From JACVRU01 sp040902725 (GTDB taxonomy: Bacteria; Actinomycetota; Thermoleophilia; Gaiellales; Gaiellaceae), in assembly GCA_040902725.1 (NCBI GenBank), contig JBBDWU010000028.1:62001-126000 (forward strand): a stretch of DNA of 64,000 nt, in the 5' to 3' direction. Below, in pieces: positions 16,735 through 25,847 of the stretch; position 1 is the stretch's first letter, and the number at the start of each line of letters is the position of its first letter. The notes below the pieces were generated by a model. That model made no database searches, was not told the origin of the DNA, and worked only from the letters and a program-made list of their open reading frames with translations. Both the position numbers and the translations under genes were made by a program.

Positions 16735-17846
16735 GAAGCCTCCTGGGTTGCGAGCCGGGTGAGCGCTTTCGCCTGGTACGAGGCGAGCTCCCCTCGCTCG
16801 ATTGCGTCCCGCGCGCCGGCGGTCAGCTCGATCACGAAGCGGAGATTGTGCAGGGTCAGCAAGCGTAACCCAAGGATCTCCTCCTGATTGACCAGGTGGC
16901 GGAGGTACGCGCGGGAGAAGCGGGCGCAGGCCGGGCACGCGCAATCCTCGTCGAGCGGCCGCGGATCGCGGGCGAACTGGGCGTTGCGGAGGTTGAGCCG
17001 GCCCGACCAGGTGAGCGCCGAGCCGGTGCGGGCGGTGCGGGTGGGCAGCACGCAGTCGAACATGTCGATCCCCCGCGCGATCACCTCGAGGATGCCCTCC
17101 GGGTCGCCGATGCCCATGAAGTAGCGCGGCCGGTCGTCGGGGAGGAGCGGCGCCGACCACCCGACCGCGTCGAACATCTCCTCCCGGGTCTCACCCACGG
17201 CGAGGCCGCCGAGCGCGTGGCCGTCGAAGCCGAGCGCGGCGATCTCCTCGATCGAGCGACGGCGGAGCTCGGGGTCGGTGCCGCCCTGCGCGATCCCGAA
17301 GAGCAGCTGGCCGGGCGCGCGCGGAGCGGCGAGCTGGCGCGTGGCCCACGCGGTCGTGCGGCGCACGGCCTCGGCGTGCTCGGGGAGCGGCGAGTCGGCC
17401 GGCGGACAGATGTCGAGGCACATGGCCAGGTCGGAGCCGAGGTTCGCCTGAATCCGGGCGACGCCCTCGGGCGTGAAGCGCGCCGAGGCGCCGTCGTAGA
17501 CCGAGCGGAAGGTGACCCCCTCGTCGTCGACCGCGAGGATCGTGTCGCGCAGCGAGAAGACCTGGAAGCCGCCCGAATCGGTGAGGATCGGCCCGTCCCA
17601 GCCCATGAAGCGGTGCAGGCCGCCGAGCTCCGCGATCAGCTCGTCGCCCGGGCGGAAGTGCAGGTGGTACGTGTTGCCGAGGACGATGCCGGCGCCGAGG
17701 TCGCGAAGCTCGTCCGGGTCGAGCGTCTTCACGGTCGCCTTCGTCCCCACGGGCATGAAGGCGGGCGTCGGCACGTCACCGTGAGCGGTGCGGAGGACGC
17801 CCGCTCGGGCGGCGCCGTCCGTCGTCGTGACGGTGAAGTGGCTCAC
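16722..17846 (-). CDS. tgt: tRNA-guanine transglycosylase
   Basis: Exchanges guanine 34 of Asp, Asn, His and Tyr tRNAs for preQ1. The TIM barrel of 374 residues shows ILTDSGGFQVFSL (catalytic Asp), GIAQGG, and GIDMFDCVLPTRTARTG with the nucleophilic Asp. A C-terminal zinc site begins CACPACARFSRAYLRHL. The start is GTG at 17846, sharing GTGA with the queA stop. With queA just upstream, and queG at 37990, it supplies most of the late queuosine pathway. Confidence 0.97.
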   Translation of the reverse strand: MSHFTVTTTDGAARAGVLRTAHGDVPTPAFMPVGTKATVKTLDPDELRDLGAGIVLGNTYHLHFRPGDELIAELGGLHRFMGWDGPILTDSGGFQVFSLRDTILAVDDEGVTFRSVYDGASARFTPEGVARIQANLGSDLAMCLDICPPADSPLPEHAEAVRRTTAWATRQLAAPRAPGQLLFGIAQGGTDPELRRRSIEEIAALGFDGHALGGLAVGETREEMFDAVGWSAPLLPDDRPRYFMGIGDPEGILEVIARGIDMFDCVLPTRTARTGSALTWSGRLNLRNAQFARDPRPLDEDCACPACARFSRAYLRHLVNQEEILGLRLLTLHNLRFVIELTAGARDAIERGELASYQAKALTRLATQEASWTS

Positions 17847-18775
17847 AGGATCAGCATCGCATCGCCGAACGAGTAGAAGCGGTAGCGCTCCTCGATCGCC
17901 AGCCGGTAGAGGCGCCGGACCTCCTCGACGCCGGCGAAGGCCATCACCAGGGCCAAGAGCGTCGAGCGGGGCAGGTGGAAGTTCGTCAGCAGGCAGTCGA
18001 CGCGCCGGAACGCGAACCCCGGCGTCACAAAGAGCCGCGTCCTTCCTTGTAACACTGTGTTACTTGCGACGGTCTCGAGCACGCGTACGGTCGTCGTGCC
18101 GACCGCGAGCACGCGCTCGGCCGCGCTGATCCGCTCCCATGCCTCCGGGCGGACCTCGTACCGCTCGCCGTGGAGCGCGTGCTCGGCGAGCTCCTCGACG
18201 GTGACCGGCTGGAAGGTGTCGAGGCCGACGTGCAGCGTCACGCGCTCCACGTCCAGCCGCGCGAGCAGCTCGCGCGTGAAGTGAAGGCCCGCCGTCGGCG
18301 CCGCCACCGAGCCGGGATCGCGGGCGTACACCGTCTGGTAGCGCTCGGGATCGGCGAGCGGCTCCGTGATGTAGGGCGGCAGCGGCGCCTCTCCGTCGGG
18401 CTCGCCCGCGAGGCGGACGAGCCAGCGGCCCTCCCCCAGGTGCTCCACCAGCTCCACCGGCCCGTACCGCCGACCCGCGCGCAAGCGCCGCGTTGGCCGC
18501 GCGAGCGCCTCCCACGTGTCGTCGCCGACCCGCTCCACCAGCAGCACCTCGCCCTTCGGCTGCTCGATCCGGATCCGCGCCGGCACCACGCGCGTCTCGT
18601 TGACGACGGTGAGCGTGCCGGGCGGAAGCTCTCCCGGCAGGTCGGAGAACACCCGGTGGCGGACGTCGCCGCTCGCGCGCTCGTAGACGAGCAGCCGGGA
18701 CTCGTCGCGCCGCGCCGCCGGGTGCTGCGCGATCAGCTCCGGGGGCAGCTCGTAGTCCAGCTCCGAGACGTGCAT
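17843..18775 (-). CDS. queA: S-adenosylmethionine:tRNA ribosyltransferase-isomerase
   Basis: Transfers and rearranges the ribosyl part of SAM onto preQ1 in tRNA, giving epoxyqueuosine. The 310 residues show YELPPELIAQHPAARRDESR at the start, VVNETRVVPARI, APTAGLHFT (a QueA hallmark) and LLTNFHLPRSTLLALV near the end. At about 310 residues it is shorter than E. coli QueA (356). ATG at 18775; it is the first gene of queA-tgt-yajC-secDF and is divergent from the coiled-coil gene 30 bp away. Confidence 0.95.
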   Translation of the reverse strand: MHVSELDYELPPELIAQHPAARRDESRLLVYERASGDVRHRVFSDLPGELPPGTLTVVNETRVVPARIRIEQPKGEVLLVERVGDDTWEALARPTRRLRAGRRYGPVELVEHLGEGRWLVRLAGEPDGEAPLPPYITEPLADPERYQTVYARDPGSVAAPTAGLHFTRELLARLDVERVTLHVGLDTFQPVTVEELAEHALHGERYEVRPEAWERISAAERVLAVGTTTVRVLETVASNTVLQGRTRLFVTPGFAFRRVDCLLTNFHLPRSTLLALVMAFAGVEEVRRLYRLAIEERYRFYSFGDAMLIL

Positions 18776-18805
18776 TCGTCCGGTGGCGAGAGTAGCCTTG
18801 CCCGG

Positions 18806-19249
18806 ATGGACGAGACGGCGGTCGAGCGGGCGAGGCAGCGGCTCGAGCGCGCCTCCGAGGGTCGTGTCGAGCCGGCAGAGCTCGAAGCGGCGCTGGAGCG
18901 GGCGCGCTCGCAGATCGAGGCCCTCGCCGAGTCGGCGGCCGGCCTGGAGTCCTCCCTGCCGGAGCGCGTCGGTAGCGCCGTCCGCGAGGGCGTGCGCTCC
19001 GAGGCGCTTCCGGTCGCGCGCCAGCTGGCCGAGGTGCGAGGGCTGATGAACCAGGTGATCCGGAGGCTGGAGCGGGTCGAGGGCGACCTGCTCGCCGACC
19101 GGCACGCGCGGGTGGACGACCTCGCGTTGCTCGTCGACCTGATCACCTCCGGCTGGCGGAGCATGGACGACCGGCTGCGCGGGCTCGAGGAGACCATCCG
19201 CGCGAACCCCGGCGCCACCGTCTACCGCATGGAAGAGCGCCGGGCCTAG
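18806..19249 (+). CDS. Coiled-coil protein of unknown function
   Basis: 147 residues, almost entirely charged amphipathic helix (AVERARQRLERASEGRVEPA onward), with Ala/Glu/Arg heptads and no membrane span or known motif. The ATG at 18806 lies 30 bp from the divergent queA start. Its TAG shares a CTAG with the convergent membrane-protein gene. No function can be read from the sequence. Confidence 0.6.
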   Translation: MDETAVERARQRLERASEGRVEPAELEAALERARSQIEALAESAAGLESSLPERVGSAVREGVRSEALPVARQLAEVRGLMNQVIRRLERVEGDLLADRHARVDDLALLVDLITSGWRSMDDRLRGLEETIRANPGATVYRMEERRA

Positions 19250-22074
19250 CAGCGCTCGCGGCCGGGCGGCTCGAGCACGACGCGCTGGACCGGCAGACCG
19301 CCCTCTCGCGGCAGGTGCTGCGTCTCGAACTTCGCCGGGTTGCCGAAGACCGGCGAGGACCCCTGCACCCGCAGGCTCACCTCGCCCGACGCGCCCTCCG
19401 GGACGCAGACGCGCACCGTCACCGTCTGGTTCACGTCGACCGCCACGCGCTCGACGGTCGACGCGACCTCGCCGGGGCGCCCCAGGCCGTCCCACGAGGC
19501 TCCGAGCTGGATCGAGAGCCGGCGCACGACGTCGCCGCGCTGGCCGGGAGTCGCGTAGACCGTGAAGAAGGCCGGCTCGTCGGGCCTCGTCCAGCCGTCC
19601 TCCCAGAGCCCGCGCGACGACCACTCCAGCCGCCAGGCGACGCCGGCGTCGATCAGGTCCGTCTCACGCTCCGACCAGACGAGGTCGCCGGCGATGCGGA
19701 AGCGCGCGTCGCCCATCAGCTGCGCGACGTAGCCCGTCGGCGAGCTCCTCATCTGTCCGGACTCGTCCCACTCCGCAGCGGTCCTCGGGAACGAACCCGG
19801 CGTCCCGACGAACGCGTCTTCCCGGTACAAGCCCCGCGTCACCGAGCGGTTGTAGAACTCGAGATCCCACCAGAAGCCAATGGTGGCGAAGAAGTCGCCG
19901 TCGAGGTGCGGGAAGGGGACCATGGTCACGTCGGCGTCCGGCCCCGCCGCCCGGTCGACCCAGTTGAAGACGCCGGTCTGGTCGAACGTCAGCGGCCGTC
20001 CCGAAGTCGCGTTCACCGCGAAGAGGCGCTTGAACGCGTAGACCGTCTCGCCGGGGAGCACGAGCACGACGAGCCCGGCGAGCACCGCGGCCACCGGCGC
20101 GCGCCCGAGTCGCCGGACGCCCTGGGTGAAGGCGAGGACGAGGACGAGGGTCAGCAGGACGAGCCCGGCGCGAGCGCCGTTCAGCGACCCGCCCAACTCC
20201 ACGACCTTGTCGTGCAGGGAGGCGAGCGGCGCATCGATGTGGAGCTTCTCGAAACGCGGCAGCTCGTAGGTGGCGAAGCCGAGCGCGACGATCGCCGCCG
20301 GGACGGCGAGCGACCAGCGCGGCCACCGCTCGTCCACGAGCGCCGCGGCCAGCGCGACCAGGAACAGGGGCGCGAGGTAGAAGAAGTAGCGGTCGCGGAC
20401 GATCCCGCCCACGCCGAATCGTTCGGTGAACGAGGCGACCTGGAGCGTGAGCAGGACGATCGTCACGACCGCGACCGAGGCGAACGCCGAGCGGCGCGCG
20501 TTGCCGACGAGCCACGCGCCCGCGACCACGAACGGGAGGATCGCGAGCCCGAGGGCGAGCTCGGAGAGGCTCTGGACGAAGGCCGCGGGGAGTCCCGGCG
20601 GGAACGACGACTCGCCGGCCACGGAGTAGACGCCGAGCACGCGCGCCAACCCAACCGTCGCCGCCAGCACGATCGCGGCCAGTGCGACCACGGCGTACAC
20701 GCCCGTCAGAATCCGGTGCCGCCGCGGGGCGCTGCGGAATCCCTCGTGGAGGAGGATCGCGAGCGGCAGCACGCCGAGCAGCACGAGGAACTGGATGCGG
20801 GCGACCGCCGCGAATCCGACCGCGACCACGGCGAGCACGTCGTTGAGCGCGCTCGGCGCGGCGACCGCGCGGTAGAGCGCGAGTAGCGCAACCACGAAGA
20901 CGGGATAGGCGACGACCTCGGTGAGCAGGAACGGAGAGGAGGTCAGCCACGGCACGAAGGCCGAAAGCACGCCGACCCCGAAGGCGAGCCCCGCCCTGCC
21001 CGTGACCTCCCGGGCGAGCAGGTAGGCGGGCACGGCCACGAAGGTCATCAGGAAGGCGTTGAGCATCCGAATGTCGTGGAGCGAGTCCGGGATCAGCCCG
21101 ACCTCGAAGAAGCGGGAGATCACGAGCGGGTAGAGCTGGTGGTAGTTGTCGATGGGCTCGCCGCGCACCATCGCGAGGGGCGAGCCACTGTCCGCGACGC
21201 TGATGCCTAGGCGCTCGTAGAACAGCTCGTCAGTCATCACCATCCAGTCGAACACCCGCGTAGTGACCCGTGAGAGGACGAGCCCGGCGCCGAGCCAGGT
21301 TGCGACGATCGCGAGCAAGCCCAGGCGCGGCCGGCGGAGCGGGACGAGCGCCGCGGCCACCGCGAGGACGAGGAGTGGCACGGCGTAGAGCACGTAGCGG
21401 TCGCGGACCACGCCCGGCGAGTACCGGAGGTCGATCGAGGCAGCCGCGAGGACGAGCAGCGGGACGCCCGCACAGGCCAGCGCCGCGAGGGCCCGGCGCG
21501 CGCTGTCCTCGCCGCGGCGCAGGGCACCAAGGCCCCAGGCAGCGGCGATCACGGCCGGGAGCACGAAGACGAGGAGCGCAAGCTCGGCCAGGTGCTGCGC
21601 GAAGGAGCGGCGGAGCCCTTGCGGGAACGGGTCGGGGCCCAGCGCGAAATCGAGGTCACCGGTCAGCACGCGAATCACGAGTGCGACGAGCACCGCGGCG
21701 CACGCGCCGGCCAATAGCCGGTGGCGGCGCAGCGCATTTCGGACGCTGAGCTCATGGAGGAGGACGCCGAGCGGGAGCACGCCGAGCAGGACGACCAGCT
21801 GCAGGCGCACGGCCGCGGCGGCGCCGATCGAGGCGAGCGCGAGCGCGTCGTTGAGGACGCCGGGGAACGCGATGCTGCGGTGCATTGCGAGCAGCGCAAG
21901 GACGCACGCCGCGTAGCCCACGGCCTCCGACAGCGTGAACGGCCTTCGGGTTGCGATCGGAACGACTGCCACGGCGGCGGCGGCGAGCCCGGCCGCCCAG
22001 AGCCGCCCCGTGGCCGAACGGGCAAGCACGAAGGCCGGCAGGGCGGCCGCGGCGAGGACGAGGTATTCCGTCAA
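19246..22074 (-). CDS. Large polytopic membrane protein, GT-C-like, with an internal partial duplication
   Basis: 942-residue membrane protein. Residues 1-247 repeat residues 337-590: LTEYLVLAAAALPAFVLARS aligns without gaps to MLNAFLMTFVAVPAYLLARE, VVLLGVLPLGVLLHE to LVLLGVLPLAILLHE, and GVVRDRYVLYAVPLLVLAVA to GIVRDRYFFYLAPLFLVALA. Only the second unit has the preceding N-terminal part with a Asp-Glu loop (DWMVMTDELFYERLG near 276-290), which recalls the acidic loop of GT-C glycosyltransferases. Only the second unit has the C-terminal extracellular domain. The TTG start at 22074 shares TTGA with the stop of the gene upstream. GT-C activity is an inference. Confidence 0.7.
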   Translation of the reverse strand: MTEYLVLAAAALPAFVLARSATGRLWAAGLAAAAVAVVPIATRRPFTLSEAVGYAACVLALLAMHRSIAFPGVLNDALALASIGAAAAVRLQLVVLLGVLPLGVLLHELSVRNALRRHRLLAGACAAVLVALVIRVLTGDLDFALGPDPFPQGLRRSFAQHLAELALLVFVLPAVIAAAWGLGALRRGEDSARRALAALACAGVPLLVLAAASIDLRYSPGVVRDRYVLYAVPLLVLAVAAALVPLRRPRLGLLAIVATWLGAGLVLSRVTTRVFDWMVMTDELFYERLGISVADSGSPLAMVRGEPIDNYHQLYPLVISRFFEVGLIPDSLHDIRMLNAFLMTFVAVPAYLLAREVTGRAGLAFGVGVLSAFVPWLTSSPFLLTEVVAYPVFVVALLALYRAVAAPSALNDVLAVVAVGFAAVARIQFLVLLGVLPLAILLHEGFRSAPRRHRILTGVYAVVALAAIVLAATVGLARVLGVYSVAGESSFPPGLPAAFVQSLSELALGLAILPFVVAGAWLVGNARRSAFASVAVVTIVLLTLQVASFTERFGVGGIVRDRYFFYLAPLFLVALAAALVDERWPRWSLAVPAAIVALGFATYELPRFEKLHIDAPLASLHDKVVELGGSLNGARAGLVLLTLVLVLAFTQGVRRLGRAPVAAVLAGLVVLVLPGETVYAFKRLFAVNATSGRPLTFDQTGVFNWVDRAAGPDADVTMVPFPHLDGDFFATIGFWWDLEFYNRSVTRGLYREDAFVGTPGSFPRTAAEWDESGQMRSSPTGYVAQLMGDARFRIAGDLVWSERETDLIDAGVAWRLEWSSRGLWEDGWTRPDEPAFFTVYATPGQRGDVVRRLSIQLGASWDGLGRPGEVASTVERVAVDVNQTVTVRVCVPEGASGEVSLRVQGSSPVFGNPAKFETQHLPREGGLPVQRVVLEPPGRERC

Positions 22075-23174
22075 CGCGCCGCGTTGAAGCGGTAGACGCG
22101 CACCTCGTAGGGGCCGAAATGGCCCCGAACGGCCCCGTTCCGGCGGCCCACATTGCGACTCTCGCCCCACACGGCCCACCGCCCTGCGGTCCGGGGCACG
22201 TGGATCGTGGCTGTCCTCGGCTCGTCCGTCGGATTGACGGCGACCACCCAGATCGCGTTCCCGAGCCGCCGAGCGCCTGCCCGAACGCCCCCCTGCGCCC
22301 GCACGGAGGTCGACGGCGAGAGCAGGACCGGCGCGAGCTCGGTCAGCTCGCGGTTCGAGCGGGCGACCTCCGCCTGGATGTCGGCGGCGACGTAGAAGTG
22401 CGTCCAGATCCCTTCAGGCCAGCCGTGCGTGAAGTAGCCCATTCCGCGCGCCCCGCCCGCCACGGCGAGCCAGATCTCCGCACGCACCTGCGCCGCCGTG
22501 GGGGCGGGGCACCAGTGCTCGAGGTCGTTGAGCTCGATCCACTGGAACGTCGGCCTCCCGGCGGCCAGCTGGACCAACTCGAGCTGCTGCGTGAAGACCG
22601 AGTCGACGGTGATGCCGTCGTGGCCGGCCTTCTCCGGGCAGTAGTGGGCCACCGGGTAGAGGTCGAATGAGACCACGTCGGTCTTCGCGACGTACGCGGG
22701 ATAGGCGGACTTCGGCACCCGATCCGGCGGCGCCGCATCCGAGGCGAAGTGGGCGGTGAAGTTCTCGAAGACGAGGTGGCCGACGGCATGGGCGGGCTCG
22801 ACGGGCCGCAGGCTCTCGGGCAGGTATCCCCAGGCCTCGGGCTCGTCCGGCTGGTGCCAGCCGATCAGACCGGGCAGGTCGTGGCGGATCCGGTCGAAGT
22901 GGTTGTAGTCGAGTACGAGGTACGCGCGTCCGGCGACCGCGGCGGCGAGCGCCTCCGGGTCGTCGCAGCTGTCGCCCATGAAGACGTTGACGCCGAGCGC
23001 GAGCGTCTCCTCGACGGTGGCGGCGCACTGCGCCCACGTCACCAGCGGAAGGAACGGTTTGCCTTCGACGTGGACGGCGCCGCCCACGATCTCGGCGCGC
23101 AGCGCCGGCGCGCCGGCGGCCGGGACGGCCAGGACGAGGGCGGCCGCGCAGGCGGCGGCGAGGCTAGCCCGCAT
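22071..23174 (-). CDS. Secreted glycoside-hydrolase-like TIM-barrel protein
   Basis: 367 residues with a Sec signal peptide (about 1-22, Ala-rich, ending near GAPA). The mature part reads like a GH-type (beta/alpha)8 barrel: VNVFMGDSCDDPEAL, YLVLDYNHFDRI, LIGWHQPDEPEAWGYLPE, VVSFDLYPVAHYCPE, FQWIELNDLEHWCP and a C-terminal beta domain. Acidic residues in HQPDEPE and IELND are candidate catalytic carboxylates. Substrate unknown. It overlaps the end of the histidine kinase gene by 11 bp and its stop overlaps the next start, so it belongs to one unit with the kinase and the GT-C-like protein. Confidence 0.65.
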   Translation of the reverse strand: MRASLAAACAAALVLAVPAAGAPALRAEIVGGAVHVEGKPFLPLVTWAQCAATVEETLALGVNVFMGDSCDDPEALAAAVAGRAYLVLDYNHFDRIRHDLPGLIGWHQPDEPEAWGYLPESLRPVEPAHAVGHLVFENFTAHFASDAAPPDRVPKSAYPAYVAKTDVVSFDLYPVAHYCPEKAGHDGITVDSVFTQQLELVQLAAGRPTFQWIELNDLEHWCPAPTAAQVRAEIWLAVAGGARGMGYFTHGWPEGIWTHFYVAADIQAEVARSNRELTELAPVLLSPSTSVRAQGGVRAGARRLGNAIWVVAVNPTDEPRTATIHVPRTAGRWAVWGESRNVGRRNGAVRGHFGPYEVRVYRFNAAR

Positions 23175-24567
23175 CTGGCCCCGCGCCGGGCAGCACGAGC
23201 TCGAAGCGGCTGCCCTTCCCCGGAGCGCTGCGCACGTCGATCCGGCCGCCGAGCGCCCCCGCGAGCTCGCGCGCGATCGCGAGCCCGAGTCCCGTCCCGC
23301 CGCCGTCGCGCGAGAAGAAGGCGCGGAAGATCCGCTCCTGCTCGGCCCTGGGGATGCCGGGGCCGGTGTCCTCGACGGCGACGTGCACCGCGCCGTTCGC
23401 CGCGGCGAGCTCGAGCGCGACCCGGCCCCCGTCGGGCGTCCACCGGAACGCGTTCGCCAGCAGGTTCGAGATGATCTGAAGCACGCGGTCGCCGTCGGAG
23501 GTGATCACCGGCTCGGCGCGCACGATCTGCTCGTACGAGATCGCGCGCCGCTTCGCCTCGCTGTCGAAGGTCGCGTAGGCCCGGTCGACGAGCCGCCGCA
23601 TGTCCACCTCCTCGCGGAGGACGGTGAAGCGGTGAGCGTCGAGCTTCGCCAGGTCGAGCACGTCGCCGACCAGCCGCTCGAGCCGCGCGGTCTCCGCCGC
23701 GAGCACGTCGAGCGAGTCCGCGCGCGCGTCAGGATCCTCGACGAGGCCCTCGCGGAGCGCCTCGACGTGCCCGCGGATCGCCGTCAGCGGGGTGCGCAGC
23801 TCGTGGGAGACGCTCATGAGGAAGTTCCGCTCCAGCTCCTCGGTCTCGCGCAGCCGGTCCGCCATCTGGTTGAACCGCTCCGAGAGATGCGCGATCTCGT
23901 CGCTCCCGCGCACGGGCGGGAGGTCGATCACGTAGCGGCCCTCTGCGACCTCGTCGGCGGCGCGCGAGAGCGCCAGCACCGGGCGGGTGATGCGGCGGGA
24001 GAAGTAGAAGCCGAGCGCGCCCGAGACGAGGATCCCACCGAGGAACGCGAGCGCCAGCCGCTCGAAGAGCGGTACCCACCGCGCGCGAATGTCGGTCTTC
24101 GGCTTCGCCACGACGAGCGCGCCGAACACTCGACCGGCCACGTCGATCGGGTGGGCGACCGCGAGGAAGGTCCGGTCCTCCCCCGGCGGCTGGAACTCGA
24201 GCGTGACCAGGCCGCCCTGCTCGAGCGTAGCCTTGTCGATCAGGTCGGCGCGCAGCTTCGGAAGCTGGCCGATCTGCTCCCCTTGCGCCTCGTCCTCGAA
24301 GAAGATCTCCAGGCCCGGCGCGATCGGGGCGAAGTACAGGCGGTCGCCGGTCGCCAGCTCGATGTCCCGGCGGGAGAGCGGGATCTCCCCAGCCCGCCGC
24401 GAGTACAGCTGGGCGAGCCCGGTTGCCTCCTGCTTCAGCTCGTCGAGGGCCTGGCTCTCGACATGGTCCTGGAACAGCCGGACGGCGATGAGGCTCGCAA
24501 CGAGACCGGCGACGGCGATTCCCGCCAGGAAGATCGCGGGCAGCCGGAACCGGAGCGAGCGAAACAT
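23164..24567 (-). CDS. Two-component sensor histidine kinase
   Basis: 467-residue membrane kinase. An N-terminal helix (about 8-32), an extracytoplasmic sensor region (to about 170) and a second helix are followed by HAMP (SRRITRPVLALSRAADEVAE), a HisKA dimerisation helix with phospho-acceptor FLMSVSHELRTPL, the N box (ISNLLANAFRWTPDGG), G1 (VEDTGPGIP) and G2 (GGGTGLGLAIARELA). It pairs with the OmpR-type regulator whose stop lies 11 bp upstream. The start ATG at 24567 removes an upstream frame extension without membrane character. Confidence 0.94.
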   Translation of the reverse strand: MFRSLRFRLPAIFLAGIAVAGLVASLIAVRLFQDHVESQALDELKQEATGLAQLYSRRAGEIPLSRRDIELATGDRLYFAPIAPGLEIFFEDEAQGEQIGQLPKLRADLIDKATLEQGGLVTLEFQPPGEDRTFLAVAHPIDVAGRVFGALVVAKPKTDIRARWVPLFERLALAFLGGILVSGALGFYFSRRITRPVLALSRAADEVAEGRYVIDLPPVRGSDEIAHLSERFNQMADRLRETEELERNFLMSVSHELRTPLTAIRGHVEALREGLVEDPDARADSLDVLAAETARLERLVGDVLDLAKLDAHRFTVLREEVDMRRLVDRAYATFDSEAKRRAISYEQIVRAEPVITSDGDRVLQIISNLLANAFRWTPDGGRVALELAAANGAVHVAVEDTGPGIPRAEQERIFRAFFSRDGGGTGLGLAIARELAGALGGRIDVRSAPGKGSRFELVLPGAGPDAG

Positions 24568-24578
24568 TAGTGGCGCGC

Positions 24579-25292
24579 CTAGGCGCCCACCGACTCCTTG
24601 GCCGGCGCCGGCGCGACCTTGTAGCCGACGCCCCACACCGTCACGATCGGCGACGCCTCGCCGAGCTTCCGGCGCAACTGGCGCACGTGGACGTCCACCG
24701 TCCTCGTGTCACCCGCGAACGTGTAGCCCCAGACCCGCTCGAGCAGCTGGTCGCGCGTGAGCACGAGCCCCTTGTGGTCGAGCAGCTCCCAGAGCAGGTC
24801 GAACTCCTTCGGCGCGAGCTGCACCTCGGTCTCGCCGACGCGCACCTCCCGGCGCCCGGCGTCGATCATCAGCTCGCCGTGGCTCATCACCTTCTCCTCC
24901 CGCTCGCGCCGCTCCGGGGCGGCGCGGCGCAGGATCGCCTTCACCCGCGCCACGAGCTCGCGCGGGTTGAACGGCTTCGTCATGTAGTCGTCCGCGCCGA
25001 CCTCGAGCCCGATGATCTTGTCGACGTCCTCGTCGCGGGCGGTGAGCATGAGGATCGGAACGTCCCAGCGCTGCCGCAGCCGGCGGGCGAGCTCGATCCC
25101 GTCGATGTCGGGGAGCATCAGGTCGAGCAGGATCAGCGAAAAGGTTCCCGCCTGCAGGTGCTGGAGCGCCTCGGCGCCGTTGGCGGCCGTCCGCACGTCG
25201 TAGCCGGCGTTCTTCAGGTAGAGAGAAACGAACGAGGCGATCGAGGCCTCGTCCTCCACGACCAGGATCGTCTGCGAGCCGCCGGCTGCCAT
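24579..25292 (-). CDS. OmpR-family response regulator
   Basis: 237 residues: canonical receiver (LVVEDEAS at 10-17, phospho-Asp in LILLDLMLPDIDG, TAR, MTKPFNP) and a winged-helix DNA-binding domain (LAPKEFDLLWELLDHKG, TRTVDVHVRQLRRKLGE, VWGVGYKV). Partner of the kinase directly downstream; the two are co-transcribed with the glycosidase-like and GT-C-like genes, which may be part of its regulon. ATG at 25292, 4 bp after the stop of the secreted-protein gene. Confidence 0.95.
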   Translation of the reverse strand: MAAGGSQTILVVEDEASIASFVSLYLKNAGYDVRTAANGAEALQHLQAGTFSLILLDLMLPDIDGIELARRLRQRWDVPILMLTARDEDVDKIIGLEVGADDYMTKPFNPRELVARVKAILRRAAPERREREEKVMSHGELMIDAGRREVRVGETEVQLAPKEFDLLWELLDHKGLVLTRDQLLERVWGYTFAGDTRTVDVHVRQLRRKLGEASPIVTVWGVGYKVAPAPAKESVGA

Positions 25293-25296
25293 GCGC

Positions 25297-25812
25297 TCAG
25301 CGCAGGTTAGCTGCCAGGCTGAACGCAAGGCCTTCGTCGGGCAGCGATGCGAACCTCTCCCCGTTCAGGGAGTAGAACCCGTCGGCGCCGCCCGCGCCTC
25401 GAATCAGCCCGCGACCCTCACCCACCGCCGAGAGCCCGAACCCCTCGCCGCTCCGGATGGAGAGCGCGTCGTCCGCGCGCAAGATCAGGCGAAAGCGGAT
25501 CGGCTGCGGCGAGCCGCCAAAGGGGCGCTCGGTGAAAGTGCAGCTCGTCACGCCCTCCTCGTTGGTGCGCAGGAACGGCCGCCGGTCGGCGCCCCAGACC
25601 TGAAGCTCGCGACAGTCCTCGAGGCCCGGTGACCTGACCTCGAGCCGGCCGCCTTCGATCCGGCCGATGACCGCGCCCGGCCCCTCGAGCCGAAGCACGC
25701 CGATGCCGTTGCGGACGACGAGCGTTCCGTCGCCCTCCGCATGCCGCAGCGCCAGCGCCGCTGAAGGAGCGGCGAGGAGGAGGAGCAAACAGAGGAGGAT
25801 CAGCCGCCGCAT
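25297..25812 (-). CDS. Secreted protein of unknown function
   Basis: 171 residues. A clear signal peptide (MRRLILLCLLLLLAAPSAAL) is followed by about 150 residues rich in beta-forming stretches and glycine (GDGTLVVRNGIGVLRLEGPG, RIEGGRLEVRSPG, FRLILRADDALSI). Two cysteines (DCRELQVWG and TSCTFTE) could form one disulfide. It lies 4 bp ahead of the response regulator, so it could be a sensor accessory or a target of the two-component system. No family recognised. Confidence 0.65.
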   Translation of the reverse strand: MRRLILLCLLLLLAAPSAALALRHAEGDGTLVVRNGIGVLRLEGPGAVIGRIEGGRLEVRSPGLEDCRELQVWGADRRPFLRTNEEGVTSCTFTERPFGGSPQPIRFRLILRADDALSIRSGEGFGLSAVGEGRGLIRGAGGADGFYSLNGERFASLPDEGLAFSLAANLR

Positions 25813-25847
25813 TGCAAACAGTATTCCCCGGCTCGGTGTGCCCACGT

